From the NCBI GenBank assembly GCA_021904315.1, contig CM038915.1, positions 434,001 through 498,000 of the forward strand: a DNA stretch of 64,000 nucleotides. Reading direction: 5' to 3'. This document shows, piece after piece, positions 36,962-48,854 of the stretch; the first letter of the stretch is position 1; each line of letters opens with the position of its first letter. Both the position numbers and the translations under genes were made by a program. This stretch comes from Sphagnum magellanicum. Lineage: Eukaryota > Streptophyta > Sphagnopsida > Sphagnales > Sphagnaceae. A model generated the notes under the pieces. It saw only the letters and a list, made by a program, of their open reading frames with translations, searched no databases and had not been told where the DNA came from.

Positions 36962-38506
36962 TCATAGTTGGAGTGGAATTTCACTGGAATTTGTCGAGGC
37001 TCTTGTGAATCTGTTGAAAAGAGCTTCAAGAGTGATGTCAAATGCATCTCTTGTGGTTTGATTTGAGTCATATCGTTTGTAGAGTATGTTGGGGATTAGT
37101 GCATTGATGGTGCGTTGCATCGTTGCTATGGTAGTAGCAGGAATGCGACTGAGCTCCTCCATAACATCGAGTTCACCATCATGCGCCGCCTGGCCATCCA
37201 AGAGTACAGAGAAACTACTCACATTCATTGGAAGATGCACCGTGTATTGGTCGGAGATCGAGTGGGGATCGAAGATGACAGGTATGCACCCGGATACCAT
37301 ACAATCGAAAATGCCTTTTCTTGTTGGGCTGTCGCCTGGAGGTTGCAAACAGAAGACGGATTTGAGAAAGGCATGTGTGAGACGTTGTGGGTTTTTCTCG
37401 CAGTCAACGATGTCGCACCGGAGAAGAGTGCACCGGGAAGAGTTCAAGCATTGTTGCATGAGCTTGTTTCGTAGGGAGCCAGAGAAGAATTTGTCATTGC
37501 GAGGACCACCAACAAAGAGCACAGGGAGCTCCCTTCTGGCATTGTCAAGTATAGTTTGTTGCCATGACACAATCTGGTCATCGGAGTAAGGGTGGAAGGA
37601 AGTCGGGTACGGCATAGCTATCTGATCATCTCTCCACCAAAATCTGTCAACCACGACTTTCGTGACATTCTCCAACTCCGTCAAGGAGAGAAGACAATTC
37701 CCCCACTGATCTTCGAACTCTTTTCTCCCATGATCCTGGGCAATTCTCCCTATCAGCAACATGTGGTTTTTGCCTCCTGTGCGTGCCCAGTGTAGATTGT
37801 TTTGCAACCATCCGACCAGTCGCTGGCTCAATCGATCTCTAGCAGACATGGTCGTGTCCAGCATGTTTTGGCCGAAATCTAGAGCACTATAGAACGGGAT
37901 GTAACTGAAAACAGCCTTCTCAGGGTCGTCGGTAAGACAAGGATAGCGTTTCAATCTCTCATGGTACACGATGTCAAGACTGTACTGATTAGATTTGTAC
38001 CAAGCATCGTAAGGTAGCAAGAGATTGGAGAGGGAGTCGTTGGAGTCGAGAATGAATTGCTTACCCAATCCCATGTTGGACAAATCTTCACATAGCCGGA
38101 TCCACGCAGGATTTCCTGTGCACTCCTCTGCAATCTTCCGGTTGAATTGCGGGGGGAGATCGTACATGTAGATGTATCTACCCGCACAGTCTGCATCTTC
38201 TTCTGACTGTTGGTTTTGGATGGTTCCGATCATGGGCAGAGGGGCTGCAGCACCAGCTTCTTTGGCACCATCATCCATGGTTGGCTGCCGCTGCCGCTGC
38301 TGCTGCTGAAGCGTAAAATTTTCAGCTGCTGAGTCTCCACAGTTGAAGAACAACGAGTGCATGTTCTGTAGACCCATGAATCCCAAGAAGAAAAAGAAGG
38401 AGAGAGCAAGACTTGCTGTCGAGAGCTTCCTAGTACCATGACATTTCTGCAAGTTGCTGCTCACCATTGGCAGCAAATTCACAAAGCTACCGCTGTGATC
38501 CTGCAT
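36962..38506 (-). CDS. GT47 exostosin-family glycosyltransferase, xyloglucan galactosyltransferase (MUR3/KATAMARI1)-like
   Basis: Single-exon 514-aa type II membrane protein. The ORF opens four codons earlier at a TTG, so the ATG at 38506 is taken. A short basic cytosolic tail is followed by one membrane anchor (STASLALSFFFFLGFMGL, about residues 29-46), a Gln-rich stem, and the catalytic domain from about residue 107 (CAGRYIYMYDLPPQFNRKI). Family landmarks are WARTGGKNHMLLIGRIAQD, DRFWWRDDQIAMPYPTSFHP, LPVLFVGGPRND, LRCDIVDCEKNP, FCLQPPGDSPTRKGIFDCMV and SGCIPVIFDP. Members add galactose or other sugars to xyloglucan side chains in the Golgi. The specific acceptor cannot be read from the sequence. 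Lack of introns is usual for this clade. Confidence 0.93.
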   Translation of the reverse strand: MQDHSGSFVNLLPMVSSNLQKCHGTRKLSTASLALSFFFFLGFMGLQNMHSLFFNCGDSAAENFTLQQQQRQRQPTMDDGAKEAGAAAPLPMIGTIQNQQSEEDADCAGRYIYMYDLPPQFNRKIAEECTGNPAWIRLCEDLSNMGLGKQFILDSNDSLSNLLLPYDAWYKSNQYSLDIVYHERLKRYPCLTDDPEKAVFSYIPFYSALDFGQNMLDTTMSARDRLSQRLVGWLQNNLHWARTGGKNHMLLIGRIAQDHGRKEFEDQWGNCLLSLTELENVTKVVVDRFWWRDDQIAMPYPTSFHPYSDDQIVSWQQTILDNARRELPVLFVGGPRNDKFFSGSLRNKLMQQCLNSSRCTLLRCDIVDCEKNPQRLTHAFLKSVFCLQPPGDSPTRKGIFDCMVSGCIPVIFDPHSISDQYTVHLPMNVSSFSVLLDGQAAHDGELDVMEELSRIPATTIATMQRTINALIPNILYKRYDSNQTTRDAFDITLEALFNRFTRASTNSSEIPLQL

Positions 38507-39190
38507 GCTTACATACAACTACGACTGATCCCCGTCTATCTAACTTGTGGTTAACTAAAAAACAATTTTACAAGCTTGTTTGCAGCGGGGTATTCGAGTG
38601 AGGAGGGATTCAGAGACTACAAAAAAAAGGAGGTCGAGGTCATATATAAGCCACAAATGGATGGAACTCTTCTCAGAACTGCAGAAGGTTCGAAATCATG
38701 AATCCGCCGATCAATATCAGAACCCGATCATCAGCATCCAAAGACAGCTGAGAACTCTTGGATCAAAAGTCAATCTCTCTCTCCACTCTGGAGCTCTGAG
38801 CTGCTGCTGCTAAAACCATGCACGACAAGCAAAGCATGGGTGAGCAAGCGCAACAAGTTAATGCATCGTGCAGCAGCAACAGATTCAGCTTTTGCCGAAG
38901 CAAATGATTAAATCCTTAGAAAACAAACCCGATACTAATAATGCAATGCAGCAGCCTCTAGAATAGAATGTTGATTCTCTGCAACACATGAAGGATTTTG
39001 AGGACCCATTCTCCACACTTCTCAGGCATCTTAATTATTAGATTGCATAAGAAAGCCTTCTTGGAAAACGTGCCAGTTTTAACATAAATCCTTGGCTTTA
39101 AAGAAGAACCACAGCTCTAATCATTTTGCCCTCAAAACTTCCTTTACTTTATGCTCGGTAAGGCACCAGCCCTTAGGGCACATTCTGCAC
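38507..39190. other. GT47 upstream region
   Basis: Presumed promoter and leader of the minus-strand GT47 gene. No specific motif is supported and no other gene is seen. Confidence 0.45.
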
Positions 39191-39537
39191 CCTAGCGAGC
39201 CATGAAGAATGAATGGCAAGTGGTCAGGAAACGGTTTTCTGTTGGGTTCCAGTTCCCCTAACTAACCATGGTGGTCACCTCAGTTGCTTTTTAATTTTCT
39301 ACCTACCTACTTACTAACAAACCCACTAGCACGTAGGTAGTAAAAACAGTGCTTACCTAGTAGCTACTAGTTACCTGTTTTTGTACCTATCTGCCTATCT
39401 ATGAGACCTATTTCCTACAGAATTGGTTACCAAGGTGAAACCAAATATAAACTCAGTTGAGATTCATCCATAACCGAGTAATAACAGGCATCCAGTGGAT
39501 GGTGCACTGGCAGGTGCTGGTTCACTGTGCTGAATCT
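39191..39537. repeat. TIR repeat family A, copy 1
   Basis: Shares with the copies at 39558-39830 and 63462-63755: 'atgaagaatgaatggcaagtggtcaggaaac.gttttctgtt', 'ctacctacc..ctaacaa.cccacta', 'ggtagtaaaaacag', 'cctacctatctgcctat' and 'gaattggttaccaaggtgaaacca'. It alone keeps the right end 'ggatggtgcactggcaggt' followed by 'gctggttcactgtg', which is the inverted form of the left end of the 63.46-kb copy. Confidence 0.75.
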
Positions 39538-39557
39538 GATGAAATACCTATTTGAGG

Positions 39558-39830
39558 GCCACAGTGAACCATGAAGGATGGATGGTAAGTGGTCGGGAGA
39601 CAGTTTTCTGTTAGGTTCCAGTTGTTAGCTTGGTTGCTATTTTTTTTTTACTACCTAGCCTACTAACAACCCACTAGCCAGTTGTTAGTAGTTAGTAAAG
39701 ACAGCCCTAAACTATGTATAAACCATCTACTTACCTAGTAACTATATGTTTTCCTACCTATCTACCTATATTTGAGACCTATTTCTTACATAATTGGTTA
39801 CCAAGGTGAAACCATATACTAACTATCATT
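39558..39830. repeat. TIR repeat family A, copy 2 (right end missing)
   Basis: Begins 'cacagtgaaccatgaaggatggatgg', with 17 or so inner TIR bases deleted, and follows family order to 'ttggttaccaaggtgaaacc', then diverges. It starts about 20 bp after copy 1 ends. Confidence 0.75.
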
Positions 39831-41455
39831 TGTTCAAATGGAATCTTCAAAATTAATTAATTATTCGACAAACATGTGTTGAACTGGCCAAGTTACTACA
39901 GTACTCGGTTTAGTGGGGCATTTTGTGAATGAGTTTAATGCTTGTGAGAACAAACTTGGGACAAGTACATGATAATATCATGATTCTGTACCCACAACAA
40001 GCACAACTTTCCACCAGCAGCTGCTTTTTGTTTTGTTTGTTTGTTTGTTGAGGTCTCCTCAAGGGTCCCAGTTAGGGGGTCTCCTGAGTTTTTAACTGGC
40101 ACCTGCACCCCACACCCACTCCCAGACTCCAATGCATTGTTTCCAAAGTCCAAGTGTCTCCAAGTAAGTGTCACTCTGGGAATTCAAAGTCCAAGGATTC
40201 CATCCAAGCAACAATAATGCGAGGTTTTTGTTTGTTTTAAGTGAAAATTTGTGCTGCAGCTGAACTTCTTCGGAGCAGAGTTTTGGAAATTGGGTTTTCC
40301 CCAATTTTGTCAGGTACAAAGACTGGTGATCATTCACAAAAGAAATGAGCCAAATTTGACTAGAGGTCAACCAGCAAAGTAAAATTATTTTTAGCTTCCT
40401 GCTTTGTTCTGGCCATCAACAGAAACTCATTGTCTAAATATGGCAACTCTGGCTTATTTTTCTCTCAAATTTATGGTGATTTTTGCCCATTTAATCGAAA
40501 AAAAATTCCCTTTGAACACTAGACACCTCCTGGTTTTGTTTTTGGTCATGTTGGTGTGAGAATTTGCCCCCAAAAACAAGAAAAAACAATGCTTCCAAGT
40601 GATGATCATCCATATCAAGATGGAGCCAAATTATACATAATTTTGGCTTTTAAAAATTCAAGAAATTACCATCAGTGTCTAGTATCTATTAAACAGAAGA
40701 TATCAAAATCTGACAAATAAGAAGAACCCACTGAAATCAGTTACCTATTTTCAAGCCATTTCTGAATAGCTGCACAATGGGGGCGTTGTGGAAAAATCAT
40801 AGCTATACAAGAGCTATGGTAGTGAGAAGACCAAGAAATGGGCTTTACAAAATGGGGTTGGTATGGGAGGTTAGGTGGGATTTACGTGTTTGAAAGCACC
40901 TCACCACACTGAAGATGCTTTTGTGAATTGGACCTTCCACAATTCAAATAAAAAATCCTTCCATACGTTTTGTTGGGGGAAACCAACCTATAAGAAAAAA
41001 ATTGAAACTTTGGAGGCTTACCAAAATCCAAGTTTCTCTTGGAGATGGAACACATCTCCCTTGGCTCACCTACATAGGTGAGAATGGGGAACTTTGGGCA
41101 AAACATATGGGATAAACATGTTGTGCTATTGGGAATTTTTTGGGGAACACATTGGGAACTTGAGGAACTCTTTATGAACACATTGGGAACAGAAAAAATT
41201 CAAATATTCCCTCTCTCCCCCTAACCCCCCAAAAACTGAAAAGGAAAAAAAATTGGGCCCTTCTCTCTCTATGTTTGAGCCTTCTCATTGGCTGCATGAA
41301 AATTTTATTTTAAAAATTGTTTGTCAACATTTTTCAGGTGGGCTAATGGAAAGCATGGGAAGTATGGGTGTATATTGGCAACAATATAGTATTGAGATGC
41401 TTCTTGAATCCAGTTCCAACAATCCACCTTGCAAAAGTGTCCACATTCTGAATTC
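39831..41455. other. Intergenic, nothing recognised
   Basis: Short ORFs only. No domain, splice series or repeat of note before the tandem duplication at 41.46 kb. Confidence 0.5.
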
Positions 41456-41457
41456 CT

Positions 41458-41579
41458 CTTTTGATAAATTGGGGAAGGTTATTTTATTTTATTTTCTTTT
41501 AGCATTTTGGTCTCATACTTTGATAAATTGGGGAAGGTTTTTTTTTTTTTTTTTAGCATTTTGCATTTTGGTCCCACAC
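41458..41579. repeat. Two-copy tandem repeat, about 60 bp
   Basis: 'ttttgataaattggggaaggtt' + T-rich spacer + 'agcattttggtctcatact' is followed at once by 'ttgataaattggggaaggtt' + poly-T + 'agcattttggtcccacact'. Confidence 0.85.
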
Positions 41580-42579
41580 TTTGAGGAATGTTTTATCAGG
41601 TCCTACCATGAGCCTGGAGTTGAGTTTTTGAGAACTTAGAGGAACATTTCCTATTTGAATAGTTGCTAGTTTTGAATCAGTGTTGGTCTAGTATCTACTT
41701 TTAAACTTACCAGCCTACATGACTTCCCAAAACCATCTTGCATCAGTTTTGGGAATACAATCAAGCTAAGAGAGGTTAGGAATGGGCTTTCCCAAGTCAT
41801 TAAACTCCCTCCAGCAACACCTAAACATGTCCAAGGTCACATTAAATTTTAACTGGGAACATAGCAATTTTTTTCCCAGAGCATCCCAAATAGGTTTAGG
41901 AAACTGTGGTACTCACTAGAGGGTGAATGTTCTGGACTAATTGGCTTGAACATAATGGTATGGCCTTTTAATGAAGAGATTTGGCATGAGAATGGCTTAG
42001 ATGGGTGCTTTGGCAAGGTCTCACTAACCATGCTAAGCTGGCCTGGAGTAGTACTTTGGATAAGATTAAGCTTTTCTCCTCAGGTTACTACTGAGTACAG
42101 GCTTAAGCTAAAACCTATCAGCCTAGTCTTGGCAAGGTGGGTAGACACCGATGTTGGCCAGATATAGCTAAGTGTGGTGGTTATCAACATGCATAATGCC
42201 CCAATTAGTAACTATTCATGTCCAGATTATGCCCATCTTCCATATATGGAACTATTCATAACCAGCTTATGTAAGTCATTTCATGATCCTTATTCAGTTA
42301 TATATATATATATATGCAAATGGATGTTTTTTCATTATTCATATCCATTGTTATTGTATGAGATCCCGGATATGCAAGAGCTATGCTATACATGTCCTTA
42401 ATATTAAGGTCCAGATATGTACCTCCAAATATGCATATGCTTAGTAAGTTTGGGGTTTTCAAGTTTCCCAACATTGAGCCTTTAAGGTGTTAAAGCTTCC
42501 CTTGTCCCTTGCTTTCCCTTTTGTTCCATCAAGGCTTTGTGAAAGTGGTGCCAATAGTTTTGTTGTACGACGAACTTTG

Positions 42580-42960
42580 TTTGAGCATTTGAGGTTTAAT
42601 CTTTGATCTTTGAACATTCATGGTGTTTAAGGTTTTCGGTGTGAGCTCTAAGTCTAAGTGTTTGAGGTTTGAAGTTTAAGGGTCTAAAGTTTGAGGTGTG
42701 GGTTCTAAGTTTAAGCATTTAAGGTTTGAGGTGTGAGTATTAAGTTTAAGTGTTTGAGATTTGAGGTTTGAACATTGAAGGTTTAAGTGTTTGGAGTATG
42801 AAGTTTAAATGTCATAGATTTAAGCATTTGAGGTATAAACATTTAAAGTGTGAGGTTTTAGCTTTGAGTGTTTGAGGTTTGAAGTTTAAACATCTAAGGT
42901 CTAAGGTCTAAATGTTTGAGTGTTTGAGGTTTGAGGTATGTCTGAACATTTGAATGTCAA
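42580..42960. repeat. Degenerate GTTTGAGGTTTGAAGTTTAAG array
   Basis: Repeated words 'tttgaggtttgaagtttaag', 'gtttaagtgtttgag' and 'taagcatttgaggt' fill the interval with no fixed period, which suggests an old minisatellite. Confidence 0.75.
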
Positions 42961-43584
42961 GTTGACAATTTAATTGTCTTGGCTTTGAGGGAAAAGAAGA
43001 AAAAAGAAGATAAGGGAACACGTTGGAATTGGAAATGGAAATTCCAAACGTTGGAGGTTGAAACTCGAAACCTTCAACTCAACTCTTTGGTAGTTGTAAT
43101 CTTTTAGAAGTCACAACTTATTCTATAGTGTTCAAATCTTGGCCCTTTTGTGATAGGTAAAAGGTTTTTGAAATCTTCTTTCTAGTTTTTGCACAAATTT
43201 CATGCTTTGTGATTTTGTGCATGATAGGAAAATCGGAAGAAAAAAATTGTCATTTGTAACTATATTTTTGTTGTAAAGGACATTTGCTACTAAAAATTGT
43301 TTAATTGCATTAGACAAGTTACAAGTGTGGATGAAATCAATAGTTAATCAATACTCCACCATTTGTATACTATTATATGCCATTTGTATATTATCATAAA
43401 AATCAACAACTTACATAATGACATGTGACAAATGAAATTGGTTTTAAAAACAAGTGTTTTAAAAATAGATAGTGGATATTCATTGTCTATTTTAGCTAGT
43501 TTTAAATTGTGACATATGGCATAACATAAATATGCCATGTGGCATTTTTTGACATTTGGCCAAAATTAATTTAAATAAATATTT

Positions 43585-43725
43585 AGGTAAGTAGGTAGGT
43601 ATGTAAGTAAGTAAATAGGTAGGCATGTCAAACTAAGTATGTAGGTAAGGAAGTAGGCAAGTAGGTCAAATTAGTTAAATAGGTAGGCTAGCTAAGGAGG
43701 TAGGTAAATATCTACGTAAATATCT
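43585..43725. repeat. AGGT/AAGT tetranucleotide microsatellite
   Basis: Interrupted runs of 'aggtaagtaggtaggtatgtaagtaagtaaataggtagg' occur, and weaker versions continue near 44130-44185. Confidence 0.8.
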
Positions 43726-45339
43726 TTAAATTTTAAAAAGTTTAACCTTTAAGGTTAAGCTCCTTTGATTGATTCATCCCAATTGACATGTGTTTTTTTA
43801 TATGAAAGTGTAAGACAAAGCCTACTCATTATATAGTTCTCAAGATCAGAGAGCTGGAAGAAAAAACATATTGGATAAAATTTGAAGTTGGAAACTTAGT
43901 TACAAACTAGATTGCATCTAAAAAGTTTATTTCATATCATTTGTCCTCCTTTTGAATTTTGTAAATTATATAACTAAGTAGATAAGTAATTAGCCAATTA
44001 TTTAACTAGTTAACTAATTCATTTAGTTATAAAATTTCATTAAATATTTAAATATATATTAAATATTAGTTATTTATTAATTAATATTAATATAATTAAT
44101 TAATTAGTAAACATGTAGTTTACATTAGGTAAATAGGTAACCTAGGCTAAATTGGTAAGTAAATAGAAGTAGATAGGTAGTTAATTTGCTTAAATTCAAA
44201 CTAAATATAACATTGTAAATATAACATACCCCCATTATACCCTTAATAAAATGTAGCAAAACTACACATACTTTTCATAAGTTTTTAGTACACATATGTA
44301 TACTATTAGGGGCTTTATTGACACTTTAGTGGTGCAATTAAGTTTGGTTCCATTTGTAATTAATGGGACATACGAGCGTGATCATGGATGAAAACAATCC
44401 TTGAACGTAGGATGAAGAAGTTATTAGTCACAAATGTAGTTGTAGCATAGTTGCAAGAATGATTAATGGTGCACTATAGTTGCAAAAACAATTAAAGCTA
44501 ATTGCAAATAACAATAAGTTGTGAAAATGGGAGATTTTTTCTAGTGATACAGTCAAAGTTGTGTTTATTGTTTATAGGTTATTTTTCATTTCCTTGTAGG
44601 TTGGACTTGAAGGTCCTTTGAATTTAGCAATTTGCTAGTTATATGTGTAGTGTGCACATTTCATATGCACCATGGTTATAAAAGATGATTGTGTTGTTGT
44701 TGAAAGTGTTGGTCGGGTTGATGGACCACTTATATGTGAAGATGTGGTCCCAAACACTTCATTTTAAAACATGAAGAATGTGCACTTATAAATCGGGAAT
44801 TTGCTAGTAAATGAAGTATTATAACTTGTAGTTATAGAAATTCAAATTGTATTTTGGAAACCACACCACTAAAATTCCATTTGTTGGGGTTTTTTTGGCT
44901 ATGAATAATGATTTGCTTGTGGATCTTGAAATTTTGTAAATGTTGCAATGTATTGTTTGCAAATTAGAAAAAACAACAAGGTAATTTTTTGTCCCAAAGT
45001 TTTATTTTGAAAAAAAAAATTGATTAAATATAATAAAACTAATGGGATTATTCCCATGAAAAATTGTGTTGATTCTACACATCCCAAGTTGTTTATTCAA
45101 AGAAAATTGTAGCTTGTAAAAAAGACAATAGTGGATGATGGAAATCATGTGTGGCAATGAAGGAAAAAAAAGATTAGGCCTTCCAAATCTACTATCAACA
45201 CTTATTTTGGGTCCATAAACCTTTACAAAAAGATAAATTAGGGGAAAAAAATGTTTTTTGAAGATTTCATACTTCACATTCGAACATTTTCCACCCCTAA
45301 AAACATTTGGCTAAGAAGGTTAGTTTTATGTTAATGTTT

Positions 45340-46960
45340 TTGTGTTTCATTTCCTTCTTAGATTGTTCTGATGGATGAAGTGCTTCTTACAATGGTTAAA
45401 AAAACCTTGGATTTGCATGTATTTCCAAACTTAAATCTACAACCATTGTTTGTTATAGTTTTGACCTTTGGATATCTAGGGGTAGTGTGGACATTTTTGC
45501 CATGGTGATAATTTTTTAAATGAATCTTAGACCCTTATGCATGTTATTATGAGCTTATTTGAAGTGCATGAAACTAGGAGTTAGAATATGACTATTCAAC
45601 TTAAATCATTATTTTCAAAGTTTGGATTAATGCATCATGTGATTGCATTTATGAAAAATGAAAGCAAAAATTTGATAGCCATGGTGCTTGCATTGCACTC
45701 CATCATCAATTATGAACTTTTGAAACTTATCAAGGTTTATGAAGGTATGTGTTTTGGGCATGTATGCTACTAATGATGACAAGGTTTCTAAAGGTTTAAT
45801 GTAAGTTAGTGTGAAGGATGCACACACTTTTTATAAAAAATAATTACATAGACAAAAAAATCTAGGAAAGATAGGCAAGAAGGGGAAAAGGCTTGCATTG
45901 AACACTAAACTTTAGTATTGAAACGTGCACATCTACTAGTCATGATGATGAACTTGAAGATGAAGGTAATGTGTTTGGGGTTGGAACATCCTTTGAGTCT
46001 TTTCAAGTATTTATCACTAGAGAATAATTATCGTTGAAGAGGTTATCCATACCTTCTACTACATGTGAAAATCCTTTTATTTGGTGGCATAACCACAAAG
46101 GCCAATTTCTAGATGTGACATTTTTGGCCAAACAAATTCTTGGCATTCTAAGGTCACAAATTGAAATCAAAAGGTTGTTTAATCTTGTTGGAGTATTTGA
46201 CAACTTGAGGGTGAAAGCACATTACAATGGTCAAAGATTGTTGTCACAAATATTACTTTTTACAATTGTATGTTTTTGAACTTCTACCAAGCTAATATTA
46301 AAAGGGTTTTTTGCAAACAGCACTTGGAATAAGGTAGTTCAAAGCCCAAAGAATAAGATTGTAAAAACAAATCACACTTTGAAATTGACATTAAATGATT
46401 AAAAAATATATTAATGAGAAATTGGTAATCGTCACGATATATTGCAAAGTGCAAATATACTTTAAAAACCATTCAAACAATTACCAAACTTGATGAAATA
46501 TTCGATCATATATTACATATGAATTCATTGTCCCATTTCAATTCTATATGGAGAGTTCCATTCATATGATTTCACGAAAAGCATTTGGATGAGGTTTTTC
46601 ATTCAAACAAACATAAATGTGTGAATACATAAAAGCTTGTTGAAGAAACACTATCATTTGAAACGTAATAAGAATTGTGTTGGAAGCTTTGTGTCAAAAA
46701 TTCATTTTATGTGTTTATCAAAATGCTAAAGGAAATGAAAAAAATCTACCTTCCAAAATAATACAAAATGCACCCCAAAAAAGTACATTTTTTCTTGCTC
46801 GAAATGTACCACCATAATGTGCCTTCACCCTTTATGACAATGCCATTTACAAGTGGAAAACTTGGACATGATCAGCACAATTATCAAATTTTGGTTTGAG
46901 GATTTGCATGTGAATTGTATGCCAAATAAAAATATAAAAGGTCACTATAATCTCTTTTCA
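45340..46960 (+). pseudogene. hAT-family (BED-type) transposase remnant, split by a TIR element
   Basis: Plus-strand fragments occur in transposase order. DEVLLTMVKKTLDLHVFPN lies at about 45373-45435 and FDLWISRGSVDIFAMV at about 45465-45515, then MTIQLKSLFSKFGL...VIAFMKNESKNL and YEGMCFGHV (45588-45770). The hAT C-terminal dimerisation region follows: NPFIWWHNHKGQF, then LAKQILGILRSQIEIKRLFN and LVGVFDNLR (46073-46208). The reading resumes after the 622-bp insert with VENLDMISTIIKFW (about 46850-46895). Stops and frame changes are frequent, so no active protein is made. The N-terminal BED finger was not found. Confidence 0.85.
46209..46830. mobile_element. Non-autonomous TIR element (family C), copy 1, inserted in the hAT remnant
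   Basis: Left end 'gggtgaaagcacattacaatgg' and right end 'ccaccataatgtgccttcaccc' are near-perfect inverted repeats. Flanking 4-mers are ttga and ttta, so a 4-bp or shorter target duplication is possible. No transposase inside. hAT protein homology stops at the left edge and continues at the right edge. Confidence 0.75.
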
Positions 46961-47239
46961 ATTGTTAGAAGGTTACCAATTCTTAAATTTTGGAAAACCA
47001 CGGTTGCATATGAGAATTGGTTCTTTGATTGTTTTAGAACCATGATCATCTATATTAAAGAATGACCCTAAAAACCACAAATTAATGGATGTCATTTCTA
47101 ATAACCACCCAACATTGGTTTCATACGTATGTAAACCCTTGTTTGTACCAGTGGGTTGGGGGAGGTTGCAAATGTTACACCTCCACCAACTCGACTTTGA
47201 TTGAACAACTAAAGATTGAACATAATATGAAGAGATTGA

Positions 47240-47490
47240 TGTTGACTTATAAAAGACAATGAAAGTCCAAACACAAAGCTTGGAGAGAAAGAAAATACTC
47301 AAAGGTTTTTAAATTATAAATATGTACAAAACAAAAAAAAATTACACTAAAAGACTAATGTCCTTTCACCAAATGTATGTCTCCTCCTACAATCATGTTA
47401 GTTGATAGACAATCCCAACCTTATAGTTTTAGACAATATGCCTTTGTTTTCAGGTTCTATATTATACTCTTGATATATAATATTCCAACA
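47240..47490 (-). repeat. Copia 3' LTR (left)
   Basis: 251 bp, TG...CA. It aligns with the right LTR through 'ataaaagacaa', 'cacaaagctt', 'tcaaaggttttt', 'ttcaccaaa', 'atgtctc.tcct' and 'aggttctatatta'. Visibly diverged from its partner. Confidence 0.88.
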
Positions 47491-48078
47491 CTCTTGTGCT
47501 TAATATTGAACCTAAGCCTACTAGTTCTAAGCTCCCACTTCTTCTAAACCTAATAACTTTCTACAAGTTGTATGTTTAATTTTTTTTTTTAAATTTGTGA
47601 AAGAATTAACAACTATGATTTCAATTGGGTAATAATTTAGCTTCACCATTGTATTGTTCATAGTGTCTCATATAAAATGATAGTGTAAATCAATATGCAT
47701 GAATGGTACTTGGGATTACTTGCCAATGTTATTGCACTTTGATCATCACAATTCAATATTGTTAGGTTGGTTTGATCTTCACCAAGATCTTTAAGTAAAT
47801 TCTAGAGCCATATAATGTGAGATGTATCAGTTTCAATACTAGAAAGTGCAATGTTATTTTTCCTTTTACTTTTCTAACTAATAGCTCCTCTTGCTAGTAG
47901 GAAGTAATATCCAAAAGTTGATTTTTCGGACTCCAATTTTTTTGCCAATTAGCATTAGAAAGCCCAATTTATTCCAAACTATTGTTAAGGCCACCTTAAA
48001 ATATCCCATGTGTAGATGTCCCTCTTAAGTACCTGAATATTTTTTTGACATTTGTGTAGTCATTATGATGAGGGTTGG

Positions 48079-48854
48079 TGTCGCAACCCTACTTTGAAAG
48101 AGTGTGAGGATGAAACTCACACTCCCGAAATGGGGACTTGGGAGTCCTCCGGGACTCTCGAAATTTCAAAGTTTGATTGCAGGGGTCAAAACACCTCACA
48201 TTGGGGTGTTCTTTATATCATTGGCTATCGAAGTGTAGATGTTGAAAATGGGCTCGCATGGGCCATTTGGACATCTGCAACACATGTTATGGCAAAAAGA
48301 AAGGTCGGGAATCTATTCGACCTTGGTGCGTGCAGGTAGAGTGCGATACACAGTTGGAAAGCTCTTGAGGAGAGCTACAAGTTTGCTTCAGACCTCATCC
48401 CAATCGGAGGTCTGAGCAAAAAGTTATGACCTAGCAAAGTCCTGGGAATCCAAACCGAGACAATTTCGGGACTCCTCCTTGGGAGTCCCGAAACAAAAAG
48501 CCATTCGGATGTAGGTGTCGCGGAGAGATGTAGAGAATATTATATAGGGGAAGGTGGTGGCTTCCCCCCAGTCCGGGCTGTGGTGAGTCTTGTGAGTCCA
48601 ATGTTGCCCGTGGCTTGTCCTAGCACTAAAGGTGCTCCAGAAAGTGAACTAACCAACTTGTTGGTTGGTTTGATGCAGGTTCAAATAAGTAACTAAAGCT
48701 TGTCACTCTTCCTAGTCCCATCTTGGAGCTTCAGCACGCCCCTCTACCCCTTCTAATGCTGAGAGCTGGGAGCGTGCCCCGAGTTCCTCACAATTCCGCT
48801 ATTTGAATAACTTAGACCCATCTTGGGTTTAACTAGGAACTTGGGAGCGCGTCA
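48079..48854 (+). mobile_element. Solo LTR (Ty3/gypsy-type guess) nested in the copia polymerase
   Basis: A GC-richer 776-bp block starting TGTCGCAACCC and ending GCGCGTCA, flanked by gttgg (48074-48078) and cttgg (48855-48859), a TSD with one change. Removing the block and one TSD copy makes the flanking copia reading frame continuous across a conserved motif. A TATA-like 'tattatatagg' near 48538 suggests plus orientation. No internal genes, consistent with LTR-LTR recombination. The gypsy assignment is inferred from the end sequence only. Confidence 0.8.

Larger units (their letters stand above)
41580..45330. other. Repeat-rich intergenic
   Basis: Contains a TA microsatellite near 42300, a GTTTGAGGTTTGAAGTTTAAG-type array (42580-42960), an AGGT/AGTA tetranucleotide-rich stretch (43585-43725) and plain AT-rich DNA. 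No gene recognised. Confidence 0.55.

Noticed and set aside
38580-38813. ORF just upstream of the GT47 gene on the opposite strand
   Set aside because: Lies in the presumed promoter or leader, lacks family resemblance, and its end is a Leu/Ser-rich artefact.
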